Shown piece after piece: positions 1 through 4,727 of a stretch of DNA of 5,622 nt; position 1 is the first letter of the stretch; each line of letters starts with the position of its first letter. The notes beneath the pieces were generated by a model. The model made no database searches, was not told the DNA's origin, and saw only the letters and a program-made list of their open reading frames with translations. The DNA lies in assembly GCA_018674605.1 (NCBI GenBank), contig JABGZU010000137.1, positions 1 to 5,622 on the forward strand, read 5' to 3'. This DNA comes from Candidatus Nitrosopumilus sp. Its GTDB lineage: Archaea > Thermoproteota > Nitrososphaeria > Nitrososphaerales > Nitrosopumilaceae. Made by a program: the position numbers and the translations under genes.

Positions 1-150
1 ATCAATTCAGCAGTCTTTAAATCAAAACATGAAAAACTATCAGAAATTTTAGAAGTAATTGCAAAGTATGATTATAGAATTTTAGTTGGAGCCAATTCTG
101 AAATTCAATTATCTGCAATGCTTGCAGAACTTGCAAAAATAGAAAAATAA
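1..150 (+). CDS. 3' end of an unrecognised protein gene (5' end outside window)
   Basis: An open frame enters from the left edge and ends at TAA (148-150), giving 49 residues that start INSAVFKSKHEKLSEILEV and end AELAKIEK. Codon use is normal for the window (A/T third positions), which supports real coding. The visible part looks like a soluble alpha/beta C-terminus: a Lys/Glu-rich helix, a short strand (YRILVGA) and a final amphipathic helix. I do not recognise the family and assign no function. The stop codon is one base from the 3' end of the convergent tRNA-Ser gene, so there is essentially no spacer. The A-rich last codons probably also act as the oligo-T terminator of the tRNA on the other strand. 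Confidence 0.75.
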   Translation: MNSAVFKSKHEKLSEILEVIAKYDYRILVGANSEIQLSAMLAELAKIEK

Positions 151-151
151 A

Positions 152-235
152 CGCCGAGAGAGGGATTTGAACCCCCGCGTGCTTGCGCACACAGGCTCTC
201 AAGGCCCGCGCTCTACCGAACTAAGCGACCTCGGC
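152..235 (-). tRNA. tRNA-Ser (anticodon UGA)
   Basis: Read on the minus strand, this folds as a class II tRNA. The 7-bp acceptor pairs GCCGAGG with TCTCGGC (closing G-U at the inner end). The D arm begins GCTTAGTTCGGTAGAGC. The anticodon stem CGGGC/GCCTG closes the loop CTTGAGA, placing U33 before anticodon TGA. The long variable arm is a hairpin, GTGC-GCAA-GCAC. The T arm is GGGGG-TTCAAAT-CCCTC. The discriminator is G, as usual for archaeal tRNA-Ser, and no CCA is encoded. A Leu(GAG) reading would shift the loop by one base and break the anticodon stem, so Ser is preferred. It decodes UCA, a common serine codon in this AT-rich sequence. No intron is seen. Confidence 0.95.
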
Positions 236-270
236 AAAAAATGTTTGAAAATAGTGATTAAAATCTGTTG

Positions 271-278
271 ATATAAAA
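271..278 (-). promoter_or_regulatory. Putative TATA box of tRNA-Ser
   Basis: The minus strand reads TTTTATAT, centred about 39 bp upstream of the first tRNA base. With the usual archaeal spacing of about 25-27 bp from TATA centre to start site, transcription would begin about 12 nt before the mature 5' end, leaving a short leader for RNase P. The region is AT-rich throughout, so the exact box is uncertain. Confidence 0.45.
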
Positions 279-282
279 TTGA

Positions 283-304
283 AAAATAAGGAAAAAGAAA
301 AAAA
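283..304 (-). terminator. Oligo-T terminator after ferredoxin A
   Basis: Just past the ferredoxin A stop codon the minus strand carries three T runs (7, 5 and 5 T) separated by one to a few other bases. This is the usual intrinsic archaeal terminator form, with no stem needed. It lies immediately upstream of the tRNA-Ser promoter and would insulate the tRNA from the ferredoxin transcript. Confidence 0.6.
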
Positions 305-308
305 TTCT

Positions 309-854
309 TTAATCGTGTGCGTGCGGTCCGCCGCCACTTGAAGGCATTACGACATATGTGCCGGCTGCTTTCTCGTGCCATTCTTGGTTAGCTGATTCGA
401 TAAGAATTGCTCCTTCAGGACAAATTTCTTGACATGCCATACAAATCGTACAATCATGTTCTCGGATTGGTTGTGATTTGTCAGTATAGTCTAATCTTTC
501 ATCTTGTTCGGTTAAACCAGTACCTTCAAAGGTTGCATCCATACAGTCTGCTGCTGGAATATCTTGTTCGGTTCTAAACCATTGGAATGTTTGGACTGGA
601 CATACACTCATGCATGAACCAGCTGCTACACATGAATCCCAATCGACTGCAACTGTAGTACCATGAATTCCAAGAGGAACTTGTTCTTCTCCTCTTTCTT
701 CATAGGCTGCCTTTACATCATCGTTTGAGAATGCTGCACCATCAGTTCTTCCGTCACTCCAGATATAATGGAAATTTTCACCATCAGAGTGGCTTGTTTT
801 TCCTTTAGGATCTCCTTGTTGACAAAAGTCTTCAGGTATTTGTAGATCTACCAT
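309..854 (-). CDS. Ferredoxin A, long-chain dicluster type related to archaeal zinc ferredoxins
   Basis: This 181-residue soluble electron carrier probably serves ferredoxin-linked enzymes such as 2-oxoacid:ferredoxin oxidoreductases. The core PLGIHGTTVAVDWDSC...CPVQTFQWF matches the Sulfolobus-type zinc-ferredoxin core as I recall it. Cluster I ligands are C75, C81 and C85-P, with Ala78 where Sulfolobus has Asp, so a [3Fe-4S] cluster is expected. Cluster II is the full C135-x2-C138-x2-C141-x3-C145-P, a [4Fe-4S] site. His64 matches zinc ligand His34, and His22 and His29 lie in the N-terminal extension, but Gln128 replaces zinc ligand Asp76. The loop between the motifs is longer than in Sulfolobus and holds an extra Cys104. 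A tail of about 30 residues ends in Gly-Gly-Gly-Pro-His-Ala-His-Asp. The ATG start sits about 25 bp after a TATA box, implying a leaderless mRNA. It is paralogous to the next gene upstream. The family call is firm; the partners are inferred. Confidence 0.93.
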   Translation of the reverse strand: MVDLQIPEDFCQQGDPKGKTSHSDGENFHYIWSDGRTDGAAFSNDDVKAAYEERGEEQVPLGIHGTTVAVDWDSCVAAGSCMSVCPVQTFQWFRTEQDIPAADCMDATFEGTGLTEQDERLDYTDKSQPIREHDCTICMACQEICPEGAILIESANQEWHEKAAGTYVVMPSSGGGPHAHD

Positions 855-875
855 GCTAGAATTATTTTAGAATAT

Positions 876-883
876 TATTTAAA
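876..883 (-). promoter_or_regulatory. TATA box of ferredoxin A
   Basis: The minus strand reads TTTAAATA, centred about 25 bp before the ATG, which predicts a leaderless transcript. It lies inside a 17-bp block (873-889) that is identical to the block around the ferredoxin B TATA box (1454-1470). Confidence 0.75.
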
Positions 884-894
884 GCTAGAGAAAA

Positions 895-908
895 TTAGTC
901 AAGACTAA
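895..908. promoter_or_regulatory. Palindromic operator-like site upstream of ferredoxin A
   Basis: TTAGTC-AA-GACTAA on the plus strand is a perfect inverted repeat with 6-bp arms and a 2-bp centre. Its centre is 22 bp upstream of the TATA box centre, the same distance as its counterpart at ferredoxin B. That position, outside the BRE/TATA, fits an activator site or an upstream regulator site better than a repressor covering the TATA box. It is probably bound by a dimeric winged-helix or Lrp-type regulator, but the factor cannot be named. Confidence 0.6.
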
Positions 909-924
909 ACTAAAAATAATTTAT
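909..924 (-). terminator. Short T-rich terminator after ferredoxin B
   Basis: Just past the ferredoxin B stop codon the minus strand reads AAATTATTTTTAGTT. It is a weak oligo-T signal squeezed between that stop and the operator of ferredoxin A. Some read-through into ferredoxin A is possible. Confidence 0.4.
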
Positions 925-1434
925 TTACAGTAATTTAGCTGCACTTTCATGTTTTTCAACATTTGATTGATCAACTTTGATAGCTTGTGGTGGACAAACA
1001 GATACACATGCCATACACCAAATACAATCATGTTCTCGGATTGGATCTGCTTTATCAGTTAGATCTTTACGCTCATCTTTGATATCACTACCAGTTCCTG
1101 CAAATGTTTGACCAACAACATCTTTTGCAGGAATATCTTTTTCAGTTCTATACCATTGGAATACTTGTACAGGACATGCTTCAATACAAGCACCGTCTGC
1201 AACACATGAATCCCAGTCTACTGCAACCATTGTACCACTAACACCAAGAGGAACTTGTTCTTCGTTTCTTGCAGCATATGCTGCTACAACATCAGAATCT
1301 GCAAACACTTCAGCTTGTGAACCATCAGTGTTAGTTTTTTTACCAGGACCCCACATAATATGAAAATTTCCATCATCTAAAGTAATTTTTCCAGTTGGAG
1401 TTAATCCTTCAGGGAAATTTTCTGCTATAGGCAT
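925..1434 (-). CDS. Ferredoxin B, long-chain dicluster type related to archaeal zinc ferredoxins
   Basis: This 169-residue soluble ferredoxin is a clear paralogue of the adjacent gene, with shared segments such as EEQVPLG, VAVDWDSCVA and DKxxPIREHDC. Cluster I has C77, Asp80, C83 and C87-P, which is the CxxDxxCxxxCP pattern of Sulfolobus ferredoxin, where the Asp position holds a [3Fe-4S] cluster that can sometimes convert to [4Fe-4S]. Cluster II is C137-x2-C140-x2-C143-x3-C147-P. Of the Sulfolobus zinc ligands, Asp76 is kept as Asp130, but His34 is replaced by Ser66 and the N-terminal region has only His25, so zinc binding is doubtful. The C-terminus lacks the Gly/His tail of its neighbour. 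The ATG lies about 26 bp after a TATA box. It probably transfers low-potential electrons in central metabolism (inference). Confidence 0.93.
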   Translation of the reverse strand: MPIAENFPEGLTPTGKITLDDGNFHIMWGPGKKTNTDGSQAEVFADSDVVAAYAARNEEQVPLGVSGTMVAVDWDSCVADGACIEACPVQVFQWYRTEKDIPAKDVVGQTFAGTGSDIKDERKDLTDKADPIREHDCIWCMACVSVCPPQAIKVDQSNVEKHESAAKLL

Positions 1435-1456
1435 AATGAAATTTCATTAAAGTTAT

Positions 1457-1464
1457 TATTTAAA
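1457..1464 (-). promoter_or_regulatory. TATA box of ferredoxin B
   Basis: TTTAAATA on the minus strand, centred about 26 bp before the ATG, gives a leaderless transcript. The 17-bp block 1454-1470 around it is identical to the block at ferredoxin A. Confidence 0.75.
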
Positions 1465-1475
1465 GCTAGATAGAA

Positions 1476-1489
1476 TTAGTTAGAACTAA
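1476..1489. promoter_or_regulatory. Palindromic operator-like site upstream of ferredoxin B
   Basis: TTAGTT-AG-AACTAA on the plus strand is a perfect 6-2-6 inverted repeat, centred 22 bp upstream of the TATA box centre. It differs from the ferredoxin A site at one arm position, and both arms change together so symmetry is kept. It also lies in the divergent gap shared with aIF6, so an effect on that gene is possible, but the second copy is found only with ferredoxin A. Confidence 0.6.
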
Positions 1490-1538
1490 CAAATTAAGAT
1501 GAAAAAAATCGATCAATTAGGCAGGAATAATTTCCTTA

Positions 1539-1556
1539 CGTTCATAACGTTGAACG
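1539..1556 (+). promoter_or_regulatory. Inverted repeat in the region upstream of aIF6
   Basis: CGTTCA-TAACGT-TGAACG has perfect 6-bp arms and a 6-base centre. It begins 33 bp and ends 16 bp before the likely aIF6 ATG. As RNA it would be a small hairpin in a 5' leader; as DNA it could be an operator. The heptamer CGATCAA also occurs twice around it (1510-1516 and 1555-1561). No convincing TATA box is seen at leaderless distance for aIF6, so this gene may have a real 5' leader that includes the repeat. Confidence 0.3.
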
Positions 1557-1571
1557 ATCAAAAGTTTGGAT

Positions 1572-2237
1572 ATGGATATTATCAAGTATGATGTGTATAG
1601 AGGACCAAACATTGGTGTGTACATTAGTGTTAATGATACAATTGGGTTAGTTCCAATGGGGTTTGCAGAAACTAAAGCAAAAAAACTTGAAGAATATTTG
1701 AATATTGAAATAATGTACACAGCAATTGCTAACACTAGATTAATTGGAACTTTGTCAGTTATGAACAATAAAGGATTCCTATTACCAACTACGGCATATC
1801 AAGATGAATATGATTATTTAAAAAATGAAACAGATTTGGAAGTGGGAGTTTTAGATACTAAATTTAATGCACTTGGAAATGTAATCTGTGCTAATGATAA
1901 AGGAGCAATTGTTTCACCAGCATTATCAAAAGAAAATTGTAAAATTATAGCAGATGTGTTGGGCGTAGAAGTACTTCAAAAAAAGATATCAGGATCTCAT
2001 TTATCAGGAGTTGCACTTAAAGCAAATAATACAGGAGCTGTAATTCATCCAGAAGCAGAAGAAAAAGATATAGAAATTATAGCAGATGTGTTGGGCGTAA
2101 ATATAGAACAATCTTCAATAAATGGTGGCGTACCATATGTCTCATCAGGAATTTTAGCAAACAATCATTGTGTTGTGGTAGGTTCATTGACAAGTGGTTC
2201 AGAAATAATGAATTTAACTAGAGCATTTCTAAACTAA
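1572..2237 (+). CDS. eif6: Translation initiation factor 6 (aIF6)
   Basis: aIF6 binds the large ribosomal subunit and blocks premature joining with the small subunit, acting in ribosome maturation and recycling. The 221-residue length is typical. The pentein fold shows as five degenerate repeats of about 44 residues, each with a Gly/Asn-x-x-Gly...Val-Pro-like core: NIGVYISVNDTIGLVP, LIGTLSVMNNKGFLLP, ALGNVICANDKGAIVSP, LSGVALKANNTGAVIHP and YVSSGILANNHCVVVG. I chose ATG 1572; an in-frame TTG at 1566 would add two residues (Met-Asp) and is less likely. No Shine-Dalgarno sequence is seen. In many archaea this gene sits with ribosomal proteins eL39 and eL31, but here it stands alone, divergent from the ferredoxins. 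Its 3' end overlaps hisS by 20 bp, tail to tail. A 26-bp exact repeat lies within repeats 3 and 4. Confidence 0.95.
   Translation: MDIIKYDVYRGPNIGVYISVNDTIGLVPMGFAETKAKKLEEYLNIEIMYTAIANTRLIGTLSVMNNKGFLLPTTAYQDEYDYLKNETDLEVGVLDTKFNALGNVICANDKGAIVSPALSKENCKIIADVLGVEVLQKKISGSHLSGVALKANNTGAVIHPEAEEKDIEIIADVLGVNIEQSSINGGVPYVSSGILANNHCVVVGSLTSGSEIMNLTRAFLN
1942..1967 (+). repeat. 26-bp exact direct repeat inside aIF6, copy 1
   Basis: This is identical over 26 bases to 2074-2099, in the same reading frame and 132 bp (44 codons) away, which is one pentein repeat. It encodes the Ile-Ile-Ala-Asp-Val-Leu-Gly-Val helix and includes GTG, TTG and GGC codons, which are uncommon in the rest of the gene. Confidence 0.9.
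2074..2099 (+). repeat. 26-bp exact direct repeat inside aIF6, copy 2
   Basis: This is the partner of 1942-1967 and encodes the same IIADVLGV octapeptide with identical codons in the following pentein repeat. Confidence 0.9.
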
Positions 2238-3498
2238 AAACAGATTTTGGATCATCAGTTAATTTTTCTAAAGAAATAGTTCCCTCAGTTCCAGTTTTCA
2301 TATCTTTGAGTACTACATTTCCTTGTTCTAACTCTTGTGGACCAACAATGATTGTATATCTAGAAGTATTAGCAATATCCATTTGTTTTTTTAAATTTCT
2401 TCCTGCCAAATCAATATCAGTTGGAATATTATTTAATCGAAGTAATGAGGTAATAGAATGTGCAACTTTTTGCATATCATCATTAATGTATAAAACTGAA
2501 ACTCTAGGTTGTTTTATTTCTGAAATAATATTTTGCTCTTGCATTGTTAAAATAATTCGTTCTACTCCACCTGCGACACCAGTAGCACCAATATCATCTC
2601 TTTTGAATGCTTTAGTTAATGTATCATATCTTCCACCACCAGCTAAAGCACCAAGTTTTGAATTTTTATCAAACACTTCAAAGACAATTCCAGAATAGTA
2701 ATCCAGTCCTCTAACTATACCAAAATTAATTCTAACATTAGATACTCCTCTGTTTTCTAAAGAATCAAATAATAATTTTATTTCATTCCAAGACTCTAAT
2801 TGAGATACATCAAATATAGATTCAATTTCTTTTATCGATCCTTTAATTTGTGAAAATTCTAGAATTTTTTCCAATTTTTCTTTAGGGTATCTATCTTCAA
2901 ATTCTTTTATAATTTCATCTTTTGATTTTTTTGCAATTTTATCAACTGCACGTAACATATCTCCTACCAATTTGGAATCGGTTGAATTAAAAATTTTGTT
3001 AATATAAGATTCTACAAGATTTCTGTGATTAACATCAATTGTGATATTTTTAAGTAATAATGAATCAAACAGTCTGGAAGTTAATTCAATAATTTCAGAT
3101 TCAGATTCTAAATTTGCTTTACCATAAATTTCAAGATCCCATTGATGGAAATAGCGATAACGTCCTTTTTGAGGCTCATCATATCTAAAGACCCCACCAA
3201 AACTTGAAATTTTTGCTGGGAGTTTCATAGATTTTTGAGAAGTAGCATATCTTGTTAGGCCCATTGTAAAATCAAATCTTAATGCAATTTCTCTATCCCC
3301 TTTATCCTTGAAATAATAAATTTCATCTCTAATTGCAGGGCCAGATTTTGTTTCAAGAGTAGATAATAATTCAATTGGAGAAGGATCCATAAATGAAAAT
3401 CCATAAAGATTGGACAGTTGTTTAAAATGGGATCTAATATGTTCAATATTTGCAGTTTCAGACCATGTAAAATCTTTCATTCCACGAGGTAATTCCAA
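2218..3498 (-). CDS. hisS: Histidine--tRNA ligase (HisRS)
   Basis: HisRS charges tRNA-His with histidine using ATP, in the cytoplasm. The 426 residues hold a class II catalytic core followed by an anticodon-binding domain. Visible motifs are the N-terminal LPRGMKDF (3-10), motif 2 FRYDEPQKGRYRYFHQ (104-119), the histidine-binding RGLDYYSGIVFE (263-274) and AGGGRYD (286-292), and motif 3 GATGVAGGVERI (304-315) with Arg314. The anticodon-binding domain covers about 331-426, including DLAGRNLKKQMDIAN. The start is TTG: an in-frame stop lies five codons upstream, and starting at the internal ATG (residue 7) would remove the conserved PRG. The stop TAG lies inside the aIF6 coding region. A weak TATA-like stretch lies about 30 bp upstream, and co-transcription with the small ORF at 3544-3615 is possible. 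The length is normal and no motif is broken. Confidence 0.96.
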   Translation of the reverse strand: MELPRGMKDFTWSETANIEHIRSHFKQLSNLYGFSFMDPSPIELLSTLETKSGPAIRDEIYYFKDKGDREIALRFDFTMGLTRYATSQKSMKLPAKISSFGGVFRYDEPQKGRYRYFHQWDLEIYGKANLESESEIIELTSRLFDSLLLKNITIDVNHRNLVESYINKIFNSTDSKLVGDMLRAVDKIAKKSKDEIIKEFEDRYPKEKLEKILEFSQIKGSIKEIESIFDVSQLESWNEIKLLFDSLENRGVSNVRINFGIVRGLDYYSGIVFEVFDKNSKLGALAGGGRYDTLTKAFKRDDIGATGVAGGVERIILTMQEQNIISEIKQPRVSVLYINDDMQKVAHSITSLLRLNNIPTDIDLAGRNLKKQMDIANTSRYTIIVGPQELEQGNVVLKDMKTGTEGTISLEKLTDDPKSVFSLEML

Positions 3499-3523
3499 GT
3501 CAATTATCTGTCAGATGATTGTG

Positions 3524-3533
3524 ATTTAGATAT
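3524..3533 (-). promoter_or_regulatory. Weak TATA-like element of hisS
   Basis: The minus strand reads ATATCTAAAT, centred about 30 bp before the TTG start. That spacing suits a leaderless or nearly leaderless hisS mRNA, but the match to a TATA box is imperfect. Confidence 0.3.
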
Positions 3534-3543
3534 TTCTATAGTA

Positions 3544-3615
3544 TTATGCAATATTTTCTTCTAAATCTTGTTCAAGTTCAGGAAAATCATCCCACCAATT
3601 TTTAATTTCAACCAT
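3544..3615 (-). CDS. Candidate 23-residue acidic small protein upstream of hisS
   Basis: An ATG-started frame encodes MVEIKNWWDDFPELEQDLEE followed by Asn-Ile-Ala and TAA. It is strongly acidic (8 Asp/Glu, 1 Lys) with a Trp-Trp pair, and the C-terminal half could form an amphipathic helix. Support for a real gene is the TATAAAC-type box centred about 29 bp upstream of the ATG, which would put the transcription start at or next to the start codon as for other genes here, together with window-typical codon use. An in-frame TAA closes the frame ten codons upstream of the ATG. It ends 45 bp before hisS and could be its first cistron or a short upstream ORF, but it contains no histidine, which argues against a His-sensing attenuator. 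The function is unknown and I recognise no family. Confidence 0.45.
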   Translation of the reverse strand: MVEIKNWWDDFPELEQDLEENIA

Positions 3616-3640
3616 ATCTATCACAATAACTTTTTTCTTA

Positions 3641-3648
3641 GTTTATAG
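3641..3648 (-). promoter_or_regulatory. TATA box upstream of the small ORF (and perhaps hisS)
   Basis: The minus strand reads CTATAAAC, the best TATA match on this strand in the 3499-3747 gap. It is centred about 29 bp upstream of the ATG at 3615, so it predicts a transcript that begins at the small ORF and could run on into hisS. Confidence 0.5.
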
Positions 3649-3717
3649 ATCTTTGTAAAATAAAAAAATCATTTTTTGAACTAATTGAAATAATAATTTA
3701 CAAAAGAGAATTATTTT

Positions 3718-3725
3718 TTATATAG
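3718..3725 (+). promoter_or_regulatory. TATA box of the aldo/keto reductase operon
   Basis: TTATATAG, preceded by a T-rich run, is centred about 27 bp before ATG 3748. This spacing predicts a leaderless mRNA starting at that ATG and settles the start choice against the in-frame TTG at 3730. Confidence 0.65.
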
Positions 3726-3747
3726 ATTTTTGGTACAATTAGTAATT

Positions 3748-4722
3748 ATGGAAAAAATCATACTTGGGAAAGATTTGGAAATTTGTAGAATTCTAAATGG
3801 AATGTGGCAAGTTGCAGGAAGTCATGGCCAGATTGATTCTAAACTAGCAGTTGAAGATATGAAAAAATATCATGAATTAGGTTTTACAACATGGGATCTT
3901 GCAGATATTTACGGTCCTGCAGAATCATTAATTGGGGATTTTAATAAAAAAATAGAAAATGTTCAGGCATTTACAAAATTTGTTCCAAATCCAGGTCCAA
4001 TGAGTAATAGTATTGTTACACACTATATTGAAGAATCATTAAAAAAAATGAATATTGATTGTATTGATCTACTTCAATTTCATTGGTGGGATTATCAAAA
4101 TTCAAGTTATATTGATGCATTACAACATTTATCAAAATTACAAAATGAAGGAAAAATCAAACATTTAGGACTGACAAATTTTGATACTGAAAGAATTAAA
4201 ATTATTATTGAAAAAGGTTTTAAAATAATATCAAATCAAGTTCAATATTCAATTTTAGATCAAAGACCAGAAAAGATCATGGTTCCATTTTTTATCAAAC
4301 ATGGAATTCAAATTCTCACATATGGAACATTGTTAGGAGGGTTTTTTTCAGAAAAATATCTCAATACAGATGAACCAACTAGAGGAGATCTAACCACAGC
4401 AAGTTTACAAAAATACAAAAATATGATTGATACATGGGGCGGATGGCAGTTATTTCAAGAATTACTTCTAGTCTTAAATGACATAGCAAAAAAACATAAT
4501 TGTAGTATTGCAAACGTTGCTACAAGATTTATTCTAGATAAGCCACAAGTTGCAGGAGTAATAATTGGAGCAAGATTAGGAATTACAAATCACAGGGAAG
4601 ATAATGATAGAGTTTTTGAATTAAAATTAGATCAAAAAGATATTTCATCAATATCTGCAATCACTTCAAAATCAAATGATTTGTTTGATGTAATAGGAGA
4701 TTGTGGAAGTGAATATAGATAA
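3748..4722 (+). CDS. Aldo/keto reductase family oxidoreductase
   Basis: This 324-residue TIM-barrel NAD(P)H-dependent reductase or dehydrogenase is probably cytoplasmic; its substrate is unknown. The catalytic tetrad is visible: Asp50 and Tyr55 in DLADIYGPAE, Lys77 in FTKFVP and His112 in LLQFHWWDY. Other family landmarks are IKHLGLTNFD (137-146), SNQVQYS (162-168) and the cofactor-site segment IIGAR (272-276) followed by NHREDN (281-286). The C-terminus VIGDCGSEYR resembles the ending of a plant and bacterial AKR subgroup. The usual AKR length is kept. I chose ATG 3748 because a TATA box lies 27 bp upstream; a TTG at 3730 would add six residues lying in the predicted promoter spacer. It is followed after only 5 bp by the DUF72 gene, so the two are almost certainly co-transcribed. 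Confidence 0.92.
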   Translation: MEKIILGKDLEICRILNGMWQVAGSHGQIDSKLAVEDMKKYHELGFTTWDLADIYGPAESLIGDFNKKIENVQAFTKFVPNPGPMSNSIVTHYIEESLKKMNIDCIDLLQFHWWDYQNSSYIDALQHLSKLQNEGKIKHLGLTNFDTERIKIIIEKGFKIISNQVQYSILDQRPEKIMVPFFIKHGIQILTYGTLLGGFFSEKYLNTDEPTRGDLTTASLQKYKNMIDTWGGWQLFQELLLVLNDIAKKHNCSIANVATRFILDKPQVAGVIIGARLGITNHREDNDRVFELKLDQKDISSISAITSKSNDLFDVIGDCGSEYR

Positions 4723-4727
4723 AAAAT

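Noticed and set aside
190..205. Reading the tRNA anticodon as GAG (leucine)
   Set aside because: Shifting the loop by one base breaks the 5-bp anticodon stem. The TGA reading, with the discriminator G and the class II variable arm, fits serine.
17..381. Two minus-strand frames of about 60 residues across the tRNA region
   Set aside because: They run over the tRNA-Ser gene, the partial gene and the ferredoxin A end, and they translate the tRNA and oligo-T tracts. They are chance frames.
1499..1588. Plus-strand 29-codon frame starting MKKIDQLGRNNF
   Set aside because: It overlaps the start of aIF6 in another frame and has no TATA box at proper distance. It resembles no ribosomal protein expected next to aIF6 (eL39, eL31).
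1517..1768. Minus-strand 83-residue frame ending QRYERKEIIPA
   Set aside because: Most of it is antisense to the aIF6 coding region and reads as low-information hydrophobic sequence. It has no promoter at its start. Only its last residues fall outside aIF6, and they match no family I know.
2306..2698. Plus-strand 130-residue frame
   Set aside because: It lies wholly antisense within hisS, whose motifs 3 and HisA/B and anticodon domain are intact there. It has no promoter or recognisable domain.
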